From JBBTSQ01 sp039795895 (GTDB taxonomy: Bacteria; Patescibacteriota; Minisyncoccia; Phycocordibacterales; JBAYGS01), in contig JBDKKW010000016.1 of the NCBI GenBank assembly GCA_039795895.1, positions 1 to 20,047 on the forward strand: 20,047 bases of DNA. Reading direction: 5' to 3'. A program made the position numbers and the translations under genes. The first letter of the stretch is position 1. Every line of letters begins with the position of its first letter. The notes below the pieces were generated by a model that saw nothing but the letters and a program-made list of their open reading frames with translations, ran no database searches and had not been told where the DNA came from. Shown here piece by piece: positions 12,881 to 18,846 of the stretch.

Positions 12881-12898
12881 AGACTATATCTCGAGCGG
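12868..12898 (-). terminator. Intrinsic terminator of the LpxC-like gene
   Basis: On the minus strand CCGCTCGAG pairs with CTCGGGCGG (plus 12890-12898 and 12874-12882; one G-U). TTTTTTCTT follows. Confidence 0.85.
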
Positions 12899-12903
12899 CT
12901 CTG

Positions 12904-13734
12904 TCACTGTATCTGCATCAGGATCTGGTCGGCTTGCTTGACCACTTCGATATCGGCTTTGTGTCCGGAGTAATACGAACACACCCGCCCCACAAAAGTG
13001 CCGTCACGACAGAGGAGTGCAAGGGCACCGAGTAGGTCTTGGGCACGGTGGAGTGAAAAAAGTTCGCGTGCCTCGTCCGCACTGTGCTCTTGAATCCAAG
13101 TCACTTGATCGTGATGAGGCCAAAAGCGAAGCATTTTGCCAGCCTTTGAGAGACGGTAGAGATACGGAGGCCACCCTTGCGCGTGTGCCCCGCAAATCTT
13201 CATCAGTAGTTTGATGTCGGGTAGGACGTAGATTCTCTCCCATCGCCCTAGTCCTTTGTAATCACACACAATCTTGAGTGTGAGTTTTCCGTCTTCAGAT
13301 GGGGTAATACTGGTAAATGCAGTTTCTGGTCCGCGTTTTTCGCGGTACTCAAAATACACTTCTCGGGGCACCATGTAGGTCGGGAAGTCCGTTTGAAGTG
13401 TATGTGAAGACTGAATGAGTGGCATCAATACCTCCATTGCTCGTCCATGATATGGAGGCCACACACTAGAGCCAATCGACACCCCTAGGACATTGGAAAA
13501 ACGAGTGGCGAGGATGTGTTCGGGGACGTGCACTTGTGTGTCGTCGATTTGCAAGACGATCCTGGGCTTTTCGGTGCTCGCGTGTTGAGGTTTGATGACC
13601 AATTGACGGTCATCAGTTGTGTCGAGTGTCCAGGCGAGGGAATTAGGGTTTGGCGAAAGCAATAGTGTTGCTCGTCGTCCCCAAAAGTCTTTGCCACGCA
13701 AAATAACTTCTTTGTCGAGTACGGAAGCGGTCAT
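12904..13734 (-). CDS. LpxC-like UDP-3-O-acyl-N-acetylglucosamine deacetylase homologue
   Basis: This 276-residue protein matches the two-domain plan of LpxC, the zinc deacetylase of lipid A synthesis. An early Glu-His pair (Glu72-His73 in HVPEHILATRFSNVLG) corresponds to the TVEHLLAAL motif. FSLHRAQDLLGALALL supplies His229 and Asp233, equivalent to the H-x3-D zinc ligands. SYYSGHKAD supplies His258, equivalent to the catalytic His of SGH. All metal and catalytic positions I would look for are therefore kept. The protein is somewhat shorter than the usual 300 residues, and the N-terminal GVGLHSG-type block is altered (ILRGKDFWGRRATLLLSPN). No other lpx gene is in the window. An alternative substrate, such as a different acylated or acetylated sugar, is possible. 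It has its own promoter, AAAGGA and terminator. Confidence 0.8.
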   Translation of the reverse strand: MTASVLDKEVILRGKDFWGRRATLLLSPNPNSLAWTLDTTDDRQLVIKPQHASTEKPRIVLQIDDTQVHVPEHILATRFSNVLGVSIGSSVWPPYHGRAMEVLMPLIQSSHTLQTDFPTYMVPREVYFEYREKRGPETAFTSITPSEDGKLTLKIVCDYKGLGRWERIYVLPDIKLLMKICGAHAQGWPPYLYRLSKAGKMLRFWPHHDQVTWIQEHSADEARELFSLHRAQDLLGALALLCRDGTFVGRVCSYYSGHKADIEVVKQADQILMQIQ

Positions 13735-13798
13735 ATCAATCCTTTCTGTAAAGTGCGATTCTGATTTCGATAGTACCAGAGGAAGTATAAAGTATCAA
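13735..13798 (-). promoter_or_regulatory. Promoter and ribosome binding site of the LpxC-like gene
   Basis: The minus strand reads TTGATA (13793-13798), a 17-bp spacer and TACTAT (13770-13775) with an upstream TGG that makes it an extended -10. A leader of about 29 nt ends in AGAAAGGA 5 nt before the ATG. Confidence 0.7.
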
Positions 13799-13879
13799 GT
13801 AAAACCACCCTGCTCTGCCAAGGCTACGCAGGTTTCTCAATTTTGCAACCACCAGCAAGACTTGTGGACAAAATTGGGA

Positions 13880-13916
13880 AAAAGAAAACCGCCCAAGGCT
13901 CGGAAGCCAAGGGCGG
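13880..13916 (-). terminator. Intrinsic terminator of the 13935-14723 gene
   Basis: On the minus strand CCGCCC pairs with GGGCGG (plus 13911-13916 and 13889-13894). An inner GGCT/AGCC stem has a TCCG loop. TTTTCTTTTT follows. Confidence 0.85.
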
Positions 13917-13934
13917 ACGTTAAAAGAACAGGAC

Positions 13935-14723
13935 TCACGTCTTCGGACACAACTTGAGCCAGCGGACGGACACGAGACGGTAGTTCACCACCCCCAGAAT
14001 CGCGCCCACGACAGCTCCGATCAGCGCATTTCCCGAGAAGTAGCCGATCGTGGCTCCAATGACGGAATCGACGAAGCAGATCGTACGGATATCCGAGTGC
14101 ACGTGGATGAAGACGCCTTGGGCGAACTGCATGCATTGGCTAATAAACCACGGCACGCGGACTGCTATCCAATACAGAAGGCTGAGGCTGTGCCAGATGA
14201 GGCCAAGTGGGTTGAAGTTGCGGATGAAACTGTAGGTCATATCCCAAAGATCCTCATTTTTCCTCTCGACATGCCAAATCATGGCGTATGCCATAAAACA
14301 CATAAATCCGCTGACACCACCGACTGCTGAGACGGTGGTAATTGCATCAGTAAGTGGGCCAGCAGCTCCCAACATGCCACTCTTAACTCCTGAGAAAAAG
14401 AGTGTGGATAAAAACAGCATCCAATTGAGTGTTACGAGAAGTATCCCTAGGAAGATACACACTACAACCAGAGAGCCGTTCACCAGAAAATTCCAGGCCG
14501 GACGGAGGTTTTGAATAATCTGTTGCCGTTTCTCTTGCTCCCGACACGCCGCGACGATTTCCTTGAACTGGTAGCTCACATAGCCGACGAGGCCACCAAT
14601 GAAGGCGCCAACCGACCAGAGGTATTTACCGTATTCAAAGTGCTTGGCGAATTCGAGCGAGAACAGGGCACCAATGAAGGCACCGAGAGCGCAGGCGAAA
14701 CCGATCCGTTTTTCCGTATTCAT
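13935..14723 (-). CDS. Polytopic membrane protein of unknown function
   Basis: The 262-residue protein has about six hydrophobic segments, near residues 7-24, 35-53, 83-112, 123-148, 173-192 and 214-250. The first pair (ACALGAFIGALFSLEFA and SVGAFIGGLVGYVSY) and the last pair (VDSVIGATIGYFSGNALIGA and VVGAILGVVNY) are small-residue-rich glycine-zipper-like helices that resemble each other. This suggests internal repeats or helix packing into a pore. A cytoplasmic basic loop (ACREQEKRQQIIQNLRP) lies between segments 2 and 3. I recognise no family. A weak GAAAG ribosome binding site precedes ATG 14723. The gene lies upstream of the LpxC-like gene on the same strand but is separated from it by its own terminator and the LpxC promoter, so they are not one operon. 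Confidence 0.7.
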   Translation of the reverse strand: MNTEKRIGFACALGAFIGALFSLEFAKHFEYGKYLWSVGAFIGGLVGYVSYQFKEIVAACREQEKRQQIIQNLRPAWNFLVNGSLVVVCIFLGILLVTLNWMLFLSTLFFSGVKSGMLGAAGPLTDAITTVSAVGGVSGFMCFMAYAMIWHVERKNEDLWDMTYSFIRNFNPLGLIWHSLSLLYWIAVRVPWFISQCMQFAQGVFIHVHSDIRTICFVDSVIGATIGYFSGNALIGAVVGAILGVVNYRLVSVRWLKLCPKT

Positions 14724-14778
14724 TTGTCAATCTTTCACTTTGTGTTTAATGACCCTTAAACGTTGGGTGAGTGAGGCT

Positions 14779-14873
14779 TTTACCTACTCAAGTTCCATTT
14801 AATATGATACTCCTAATAATGATAAAAGTCAAGAGTATTAGAAATGGCTAAAAGTGGGTGTTTTTGGTACTAT
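14779..14873 (+). promoter_or_regulatory. alaS upstream region with two candidate promoters
   Basis: TTTACC (14779-14784), 18 bp, TATGAT (14803-14808) would give a leader of about 80 nt. A second candidate is the extended -10 TGGTACTAT (14865-14873), whose start near 14880 would give a leader of about 15 nt. ATACTC/GAGTAT form an inverted repeat between them. I cannot decide which is used. Confidence 0.4.
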
Positions 14874-14894
14874 TGGGCGACTAACCTATTTCTG

Positions 14895-16679
14895 ATGCAA
14901 TCCCACGAAATTCGCTCACGATTTTTAAAGTTTTTTGAAAAGCGGGGACACGCTATCATCCCGTCGGCATCTCTCGTGCCCGAAAACGACCCTTCAGTAC
15001 TTTTCAACACCGCAGGTATGCAACCTCTGGTACCATATTTGATGGGTCAGAAGCATCCAATGGGTACACGTATTGCGGATGTGCAGAAGTGTGTACGTAC
15101 CGGTGACCTCGATGATATTGGAGATAATCGCCATTTTTCTTTTTTTGAGATGTTGGGTAATTGGTCGTTGGGAGATTATTTTAAAGAGGATGCCATCAAA
15201 TGGAGTTACGAATTTTTAACTTCCAAGGGAGAAGGTTTGGGTCTTGATCCAAAGCGACTGTATGTAACTGTTTTTGCTGGTGATGAAAATGCACCAAAAG
15301 ACACTGAATCAGCAGAGATCTGGAAGCGTCTAGGTATTCCTGAAAACAGAATTTATTTTTTGCCTAAGGAAGATAACTGGTGGAGTCCCGGTGACAATGG
15401 TCCTTGTGGTCCATGCAGTGAAATGTTCTATGATATGTCTGGGACTGTGGGAGACCTCACTCCAGCAGGTTTTCTTGAAGCTACAAAAAAAGAAGAGGTG
15501 ATCGAGATCTGGAACGACGTCTTCATGGAGTACGAAAAGAAGGATGGAAAAGTTATTGGTAAACTCAAGCAAAAAAATGTGGACACTGGTGCCGGCCTTG
15601 AGCGTATGACGGCGGTGATGCAAGGGAAGAAGACGGCGTATGATACAGATTTGTTTGTGAGTATTATGAACGGTATTAAATACCGAGCAGGTATTGAGAC
15701 CAATTCAGTAAAATACAACGAAAAATCTGCGCGTATTATTGCTGACCATTCTCGTGCGGCGATGTTTTTGATTTCTGATGGAGTTATTCCCTCAAATAAG
15801 GATCAGGGGTATGTGTTGCGACGCCTTATTCGCCGTGCAATCACACAGTCTTATAATAATCTCGGTATTAGTTTGAAAGATCGTTTTGTCTCCAACACAG
15901 TGGCTGAATTTGTTGCTATGTATAAAAGCATTTATCCAGAAGTCTCGAATCACGCTGTCCTAAAAGTTATTTCAGACGAAGAGGATAAGTTTTCTAAGAC
16001 GCTCGAGCTTGGCCTCAAAGAATTTGAAAAAGGAATTGATCCGTTTGTGCTCGCGACGACATACGGCTTCCCAATAGAGCTCACTCTCGAGCTCGCAAAG
16101 GAAAAGGGTCAGACGATAGATCTTGAGGCTTTCCATAAAAAGATGTCGGAGCATCAGAAGCTCTCACAAACAGCATCAGCAGGAATGTTTAAAGGTGGAC
16201 TTGCGAATCACAATGAGCAGACGGTGAGATTGCACACCGCGCACCACCTCCTTTTGGCTGGACTACAGGCGGTCGTTGATACAAAGATAAAGCAAAGGGG
16301 AAGTAATATTACTGAGGAACGTTTGCGTATGGATTTTCTCTGCGACCACAAGCTTACCGATGAAGAAAAGAAAAAGGTAGAAGACTGGGTAAATGACAAA
16401 ATTGCGTTGAGTCTGAATGTCGTTCGCAAGGAAATGCCTCTCGCTGAAGCGCAGAAGATTGGTGCGGAGATGGAATTTGGTGCGAAATATCCTGAAGCGG
16501 TTTCGGTTTATTTTATTGAAGACAAAAACGGTAATCCAATCTCAAAAGAATTCTGTGGTGGTCCGCATGTCAAAAATACCAGAGAGCTCGCGGGACCGAC
16601 TGGAGCTTGGAAATTCAAAATCGCCAAAGAAGAAGCGGTTTCGGCTGGGGTGCGGAGAATTAAGGCGGTACTGCAATAG
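14895..16679 (+). CDS. alaS: Alanyl-tRNA synthetase, short form without C-terminal C-Ala domain
   Basis: AlaRS charges tRNA-Ala. Class II catalytic motifs are clear: HEIRSRFLKFFEKRGH, FNTAGMQPLVPYLMG, CVRTGDLDDIGDNRHFSFFEMLGNW and GAGLERMTAV. The SAD editing domain has the metal ligands His447 and His451 (HTAHH) and Cys554 and His558 (CGGPH). The protein ends soon after, at AGVRRIKAVLQ. The coiled coil and the C-Ala domain of the common ~870-residue enzymes are absent, giving 594 residues. Such short AlaRSs are known from CPR genomes. The frame is open to ATG 14844, but the extra 17 residues (MAKSGCFWYYWATNL...) do not look like AlaRS, whereas MQSHEIRSRF is a normal beginning. Hence the start at 14895. 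No Shine-Dalgarno sequence is seen. Confidence 0.95.
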   Translation: MQSHEIRSRFLKFFEKRGHAIIPSASLVPENDPSVLFNTAGMQPLVPYLMGQKHPMGTRIADVQKCVRTGDLDDIGDNRHFSFFEMLGNWSLGDYFKEDAIKWSYEFLTSKGEGLGLDPKRLYVTVFAGDENAPKDTESAEIWKRLGIPENRIYFLPKEDNWWSPGDNGPCGPCSEMFYDMSGTVGDLTPAGFLEATKKEEVIEIWNDVFMEYEKKDGKVIGKLKQKNVDTGAGLERMTAVMQGKKTAYDTDLFVSIMNGIKYRAGIETNSVKYNEKSARIIADHSRAAMFLISDGVIPSNKDQGYVLRRLIRRAITQSYNNLGISLKDRFVSNTVAEFVAMYKSIYPEVSNHAVLKVISDEEDKFSKTLELGLKEFEKGIDPFVLATTYGFPIELTLELAKEKGQTIDLEAFHKKMSEHQKLSQTASAGMFKGGLANHNEQTVRLHTAHHLLLAGLQAVVDTKIKQRGSNITEERLRMDFLCDHKLTDEEKKKVEDWVNDKIALSLNVVRKEMPLAEAQKIGAEMEFGAKYPEAVSVYFIEDKNGNPISKEFCGGPHVKNTRELAGPTGAWKFKIAKEEAVSAGVRRIKAVLQ

Positions 16680-16696
16680 TTGTTAGTCTAGAGTTT

Positions 16697-16726
16697 ATAG
16701 AAAAACTCCCCGAAAATCGGGGAGTT
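16697..16726 (-). terminator. Terminator of the 16736-16978 gene
   Basis: AACTCCCCGA (16704-16713) pairs with TCGGGGAGTT (16717-16726) around AAA. The minus strand continues TTTCTATAAAC. It probably also stops alaS transcripts coming from the other side, although no T-run follows on the plus strand. Confidence 0.75.
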
Positions 16727-16735
16727 GTGCTGTGC

Positions 16736-16978
16736 TCAGATGAGCGAGGTTCGCGAGCCGTGAACGGTGACATGGATACGACCGCCGTCAAAGCGTTGGT
16801 TGCGGTAACCGTAGTCGGGTTCCTCGGCACCATAGTTTCCACCAGTCATCGCTCCATGCACTATTTGTTGAGCTTCGAGACGCGAGATAGACGTTTTTCT
16901 ACCCACAGCAGTGAGACATTGTTGTTGCACAGTGGGGTCAAGGTCACCAATCCATTTGGCAAAATCTGCCGGACTCAT
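16736..16978 (-). CDS. Small protein A of a duplicated gene pair (80 residues)
   Basis: MSPADFAKWIGDLDPTVQQQ is followed by a Cys and a helical segment (RLEAQQIVHGAMTGG). The tail is Gly/Tyr/Arg-rich (EEPDYGYRNQRFDGGRIHVT) and probably flexible. I know no family. Promoter, 21-nt leader and ribosome binding site are near-copies of those of the gene at 17087-17335. The N-terminal halves of the two proteins also look distantly related: D/E-F, x3, I/L-G-D/E-L, then Gln/Lys-rich before Cys, then a helix. AAAGGA lies 6 nt before the ATG. It has its own terminator. This is a complete short unit facing alaS. Confidence 0.7.
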   Translation of the reverse strand: MSPADFAKWIGDLDPTVQQQCLTAVGRKTSISRLEAQQIVHGAMTGGNYGAEEPDYGYRNQRFDGGRIHVTVHGSRTSLI

Positions 16979-16982
16979 ACAA

Positions 16983-17036
16983 TTCCTTTCTCTTTGGTTC
17001 CGTGATTACTATAGTCCTGGCTTGCATAAAAAGCAA
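16983..17036 (-). promoter_or_regulatory. Promoter and leader of small gene A (copy 1 of a duplicated module)
   Basis: On the minus strand TTGCTT (17031-17036), 17 bp, TATAGT (17008-17013). The leader (16983-17003) is identical over 21 bases to 17341-17361 and contains GGAACCAAAGAGAAAGGA. Confidence 0.8.
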
Positions 17037-17041
17037 TGGGC

Positions 17042-17069
17042 AAAGAAAAGCCCCGTCTAGTAGACGGGG
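17042..17069 (-). terminator. Intrinsic terminator of small gene B
   Basis: CCCCGTCT (17051-17058) pairs with AGACGGGG (17062-17069). The minus strand continues CTTTTCTTT, and then the -35 of gene A begins within 6-8 nt. Confidence 0.85.
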
Positions 17070-17086
17070 TAGTGTGTTCAAAAGAA

Positions 17087-17335
17087 CTATGTCAGGGCGT
17101 TAGTCTTGCGACGACGGAGGCTGACTCTGAGACCTGAAGGGCCAAATGGACCAGAGCGCGATTCATTTTTGGATTTGTCTGGACGAAGTCTGCTCAGTAC
17201 GTTTGTCAGGATATTGAGAGCTGTTCCGTGCTGAATCCGCTTTCGTGCACCAAACACTCGAATACATTCCTTTTTGACTTTGGCACCGTATTTAAGTTCA
17301 CCAAGCATTGCTCCAAATTCTTTGCGGGTCAACAT
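17087..17335 (-). CDS. Small basic protein B of a duplicated gene pair (82 residues)
   Basis: MLTRKEFGAMLGELKYGAKV is followed by KKECIRVFGARKR and a helix (HGTALNILTNVLSRL). The tail is strongly basic (RPDKSKNESRSG...RVSLRRRKTNALT) and could bind nucleic acid; that is inference. A longer reading to 17401 exists, but AAAGGA directly before ATG 17335 and the promoter at 17366-17394 fix this start. The promoter would fall inside the longer reading. The 5' module is shared with gene A. No family is recognised. Confidence 0.7.
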   Translation of the reverse strand: MLTRKEFGAMLGELKYGAKVKKECIRVFGARKRIQHGTALNILTNVLSRLRPDKSKNESRSGPFGPSGLRVSLRRRKTNALT

Positions 17336-17340
17336 ATTAT

Positions 17341-17394
17341 TTCCTTTCTCTTTGGTTCCGTATTTAGGATAGCGCCGACTAGTATAAAAAGCAA
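17341..17394 (-). promoter_or_regulatory. Promoter and leader of small gene B (copy 2 of the duplicated module)
   Basis: On the minus strand TTGCTT (17389-17394), 17 bp, TATCCT (17366-17371). The first part, ATTGCTTTTTAT, and the 21-nt leader at 17341-17361 match copy 1. The sequence between them has diverged. Confidence 0.8.
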
Positions 17395-17419
17395 TACACA
17401 AAAAAAGTTATTGATTTGA

Positions 17420-17456
17420 GATGCCCCGAAAAATGGCTGCCATTTTTCGGGGCATC
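17420..17456. terminator. 18-bp perfect hairpin between the divergent units
   Basis: Arms 17420-17437 and 17439-17456 are perfectly complementary with a single central base; the core is GATGCCCCGAAAAATGGC. There is no T-run outside. No transcript obviously ends here: the plus-strand gene starts 70 nt later and the minus-strand promoter is 25 nt away. It could be an insulator or a protein-binding palindrome. Confidence 0.6.
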
Positions 17457-17512
17457 GCCCAGTGATTAAATTAGGAATTTATTTTCTGGTCTGTTGTCTG
17501 TTGTCTGTGTTC

Positions 17513-17521
17513 TGTTATACT
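17513..17521 (+). promoter_or_regulatory. Extended -10 element, leaderless start for the PilM-like gene
   Basis: TGTTATACT, with TATACT at 17516-17521 and 7 nt before ATG 17529. It is preceded by a run of CTGTTGT-type repeats (about 17487-17512). Confidence 0.65.
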
Positions 17522-17528
17522 TATTCCC

Positions 17529-18749
17529 ATGTCCTTTCTTTCTCTTTTTACCCGTAACCGTCAAGAAGTTGATCTGATTCTTGATATTGGTAGTGGAAGT
17601 GTCGGAGCGGCTTTGGTAGTCGTGGGCAAAGATTCAGTGCCTAGTGTGGTATATACGGTGCGCAAAGATATTGGCTTTCAAAAACGACTTGATCCCAAGC
17701 GCCTACCGATTTTGCTTACCGACGCACTCATTTCTCTATTGAGTGTGGTGGTAAAAGATGGCATGAAGCATCTTCGCTTTACTCAGTCTGGGATGGGGGC
17801 TATTCGTGATGTACATATCCATCTAGCATCACCTTGGTATGTGTCCCACACAAAAACGATTACGATCAAAAAAGAAGTGCCGTTTGAAGTGACACGACAA
17901 GTCTTGCGATCACATATTCAAGAGGAACAACAAGCACTCATCAGCTCTCTCCCTGCGCACGAAGGGCAATTTGAGGAGGGGATTCGACCGGTCGAACACT
18001 CAGTCATCAAGCTCCTACTCAACGGCTATGAGACTGCAGTACCTTTTGGCAAGATGGCAAAAGAGCTGTGCCTCTCGGTGTATGTGAGTTTGATGCCGGA
18101 GACTATCGCCCAGGTGATCGAGACTGCTATTTACAGCACTTTTCATCCTCGAAAAATACAATTCCACTCGTTTGGCATGTCAGCCTTCACTTCGATTCGT
18201 TCACTCTATCCTGAGAGCAATGATTTTGTGTTTCTCGATTTTGGCTCTGAAGTCTCAGAATTATTTTTGGTCCGACGAGGAGCATTTGCCGATGGGGTAT
18301 CGGTGCCGTGTGGTAAACACTCGTTTGTGCGGATGGTAGCACAAGATTTGGCTGTCGATGAATCGGTGGCGCTGTCTTCGATTCGTCTCGTTACAAGCAA
18401 GCAGGCTGATCCTTCGGCACAAGCTCGGATGAGTAGCTCGTTCGCTCGGATCAAGGAGGAGTGGCTCGCACACCTCTCTGTTGCTCTCGATTTACTCGAC
18501 AAAGAAGTATCACTCCCTGAGACGGTGTATGTCACCGCAGATGCTGATATGCTTCCGCTCATCGCTGAGTATGGCAAGGAATTATCTGTCGCATCACTCG
18601 GGCAACAGTGGCATCCGATGCATCGCGTAGTGTCGGTATCGGATATCTTGCCGTATGTGCATTTTTCAGTAGGTATTACCACTGATATCTTTTTGGGTTT
18701 GGAAGTTCTCTCGGTGTATCATCAGGGTGACGCGTTGGAGAATGCTTAG
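17529..18749 (+). CDS. FtsA/PilM-like actin-fold ATPase
   Basis: The 406-residue protein shows the actin/Hsp70-fold phosphate loops VDLILDIGSGSVGAALVVV (about residues 14-32) and DFVFLDFGSEVSELFLVRRG (about 236-255). The inserted stretch (about 90-190: VHIHLASPWYVSHTKTITIK...) fits the SHS2/1C subdomain of FtsA and PilM. PilM is the cytoplasmic ring protein of type IV pilus assembly; FtsA tethers FtsZ. No C-terminal amphipathic membrane helix of the FtsA type is evident. The next gene encodes a bitopic membrane protein, as in pilM-pilN pairs, so a surface-appendage role is favoured. Residue-level similarity to PilM is weak, so I leave out the gene symbol. Confidence 0.75.
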   Translation: MSFLSLFTRNRQEVDLILDIGSGSVGAALVVVGKDSVPSVVYTVRKDIGFQKRLDPKRLPILLTDALISLLSVVVKDGMKHLRFTQSGMGAIRDVHIHLASPWYVSHTKTITIKKEVPFEVTRQVLRSHIQEEQQALISSLPAHEGQFEEGIRPVEHSVIKLLLNGYETAVPFGKMAKELCLSVYVSLMPETIAQVIETAIYSTFHPRKIQFHSFGMSAFTSIRSLYPESNDFVFLDFGSEVSELFLVRRGAFADGVSVPCGKHSFVRMVAQDLAVDESVALSSIRLVTSKQADPSAQARMSSSFARIKEEWLAHLSVALDLLDKEVSLPETVYVTADADMLPLIAEYGKELSVASLGQQWHPMHRVVSVSDILPYVHFSVGITTDIFLGLEVLSVYHQGDALENA

Positions 18750-18788
18750 TTTTCCCCAGTATTTTGTACGGTAGGGTAAAAAAGTTTT

Positions 18789-18797
18789 GTGATATAC
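18789..18797 (+). promoter_or_regulatory. Extended -10 promoter element before the baseplate-J-like gene
   Basis: TGATATACT, with TATACT at 18792-18797, after the stop codon of the PilM-like gene. The expected start gives a leader of about 43 nt, unlike the leaderless neighbours. An additional promoter inside an operon is likely. Confidence 0.55.
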
Positions 18798-18846
18798 TAG
18801 ATGCAGTACTTCGTAAGGCGCTCTTACTACGCCTATAAAATTATTT

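Noticed and set aside
14844..14894. N-terminal extension of alaS from ATG 14844
   Set aside because: The 17 extra residues do not look like AlaRS, whereas MQSHEIRSRF at 14895 is the usual beginning. The extended -10 TGGTACTAT also lies inside the extension.
17336..17401. N-terminal extension of small protein B to 17401
   Set aside because: The promoter (-10 at 17366-17371) and the AAAGGA site lie inside this stretch, and the duplicated unit shows the start at the equivalent shorter position.
18206..18682. Minus-strand frame of 158 codons inside the PilM-like gene
   Set aside because: It lies wholly within the actin-fold gene, is Ser/Thr/Ala-rich, and no promoter or ribosome binding site was seen.
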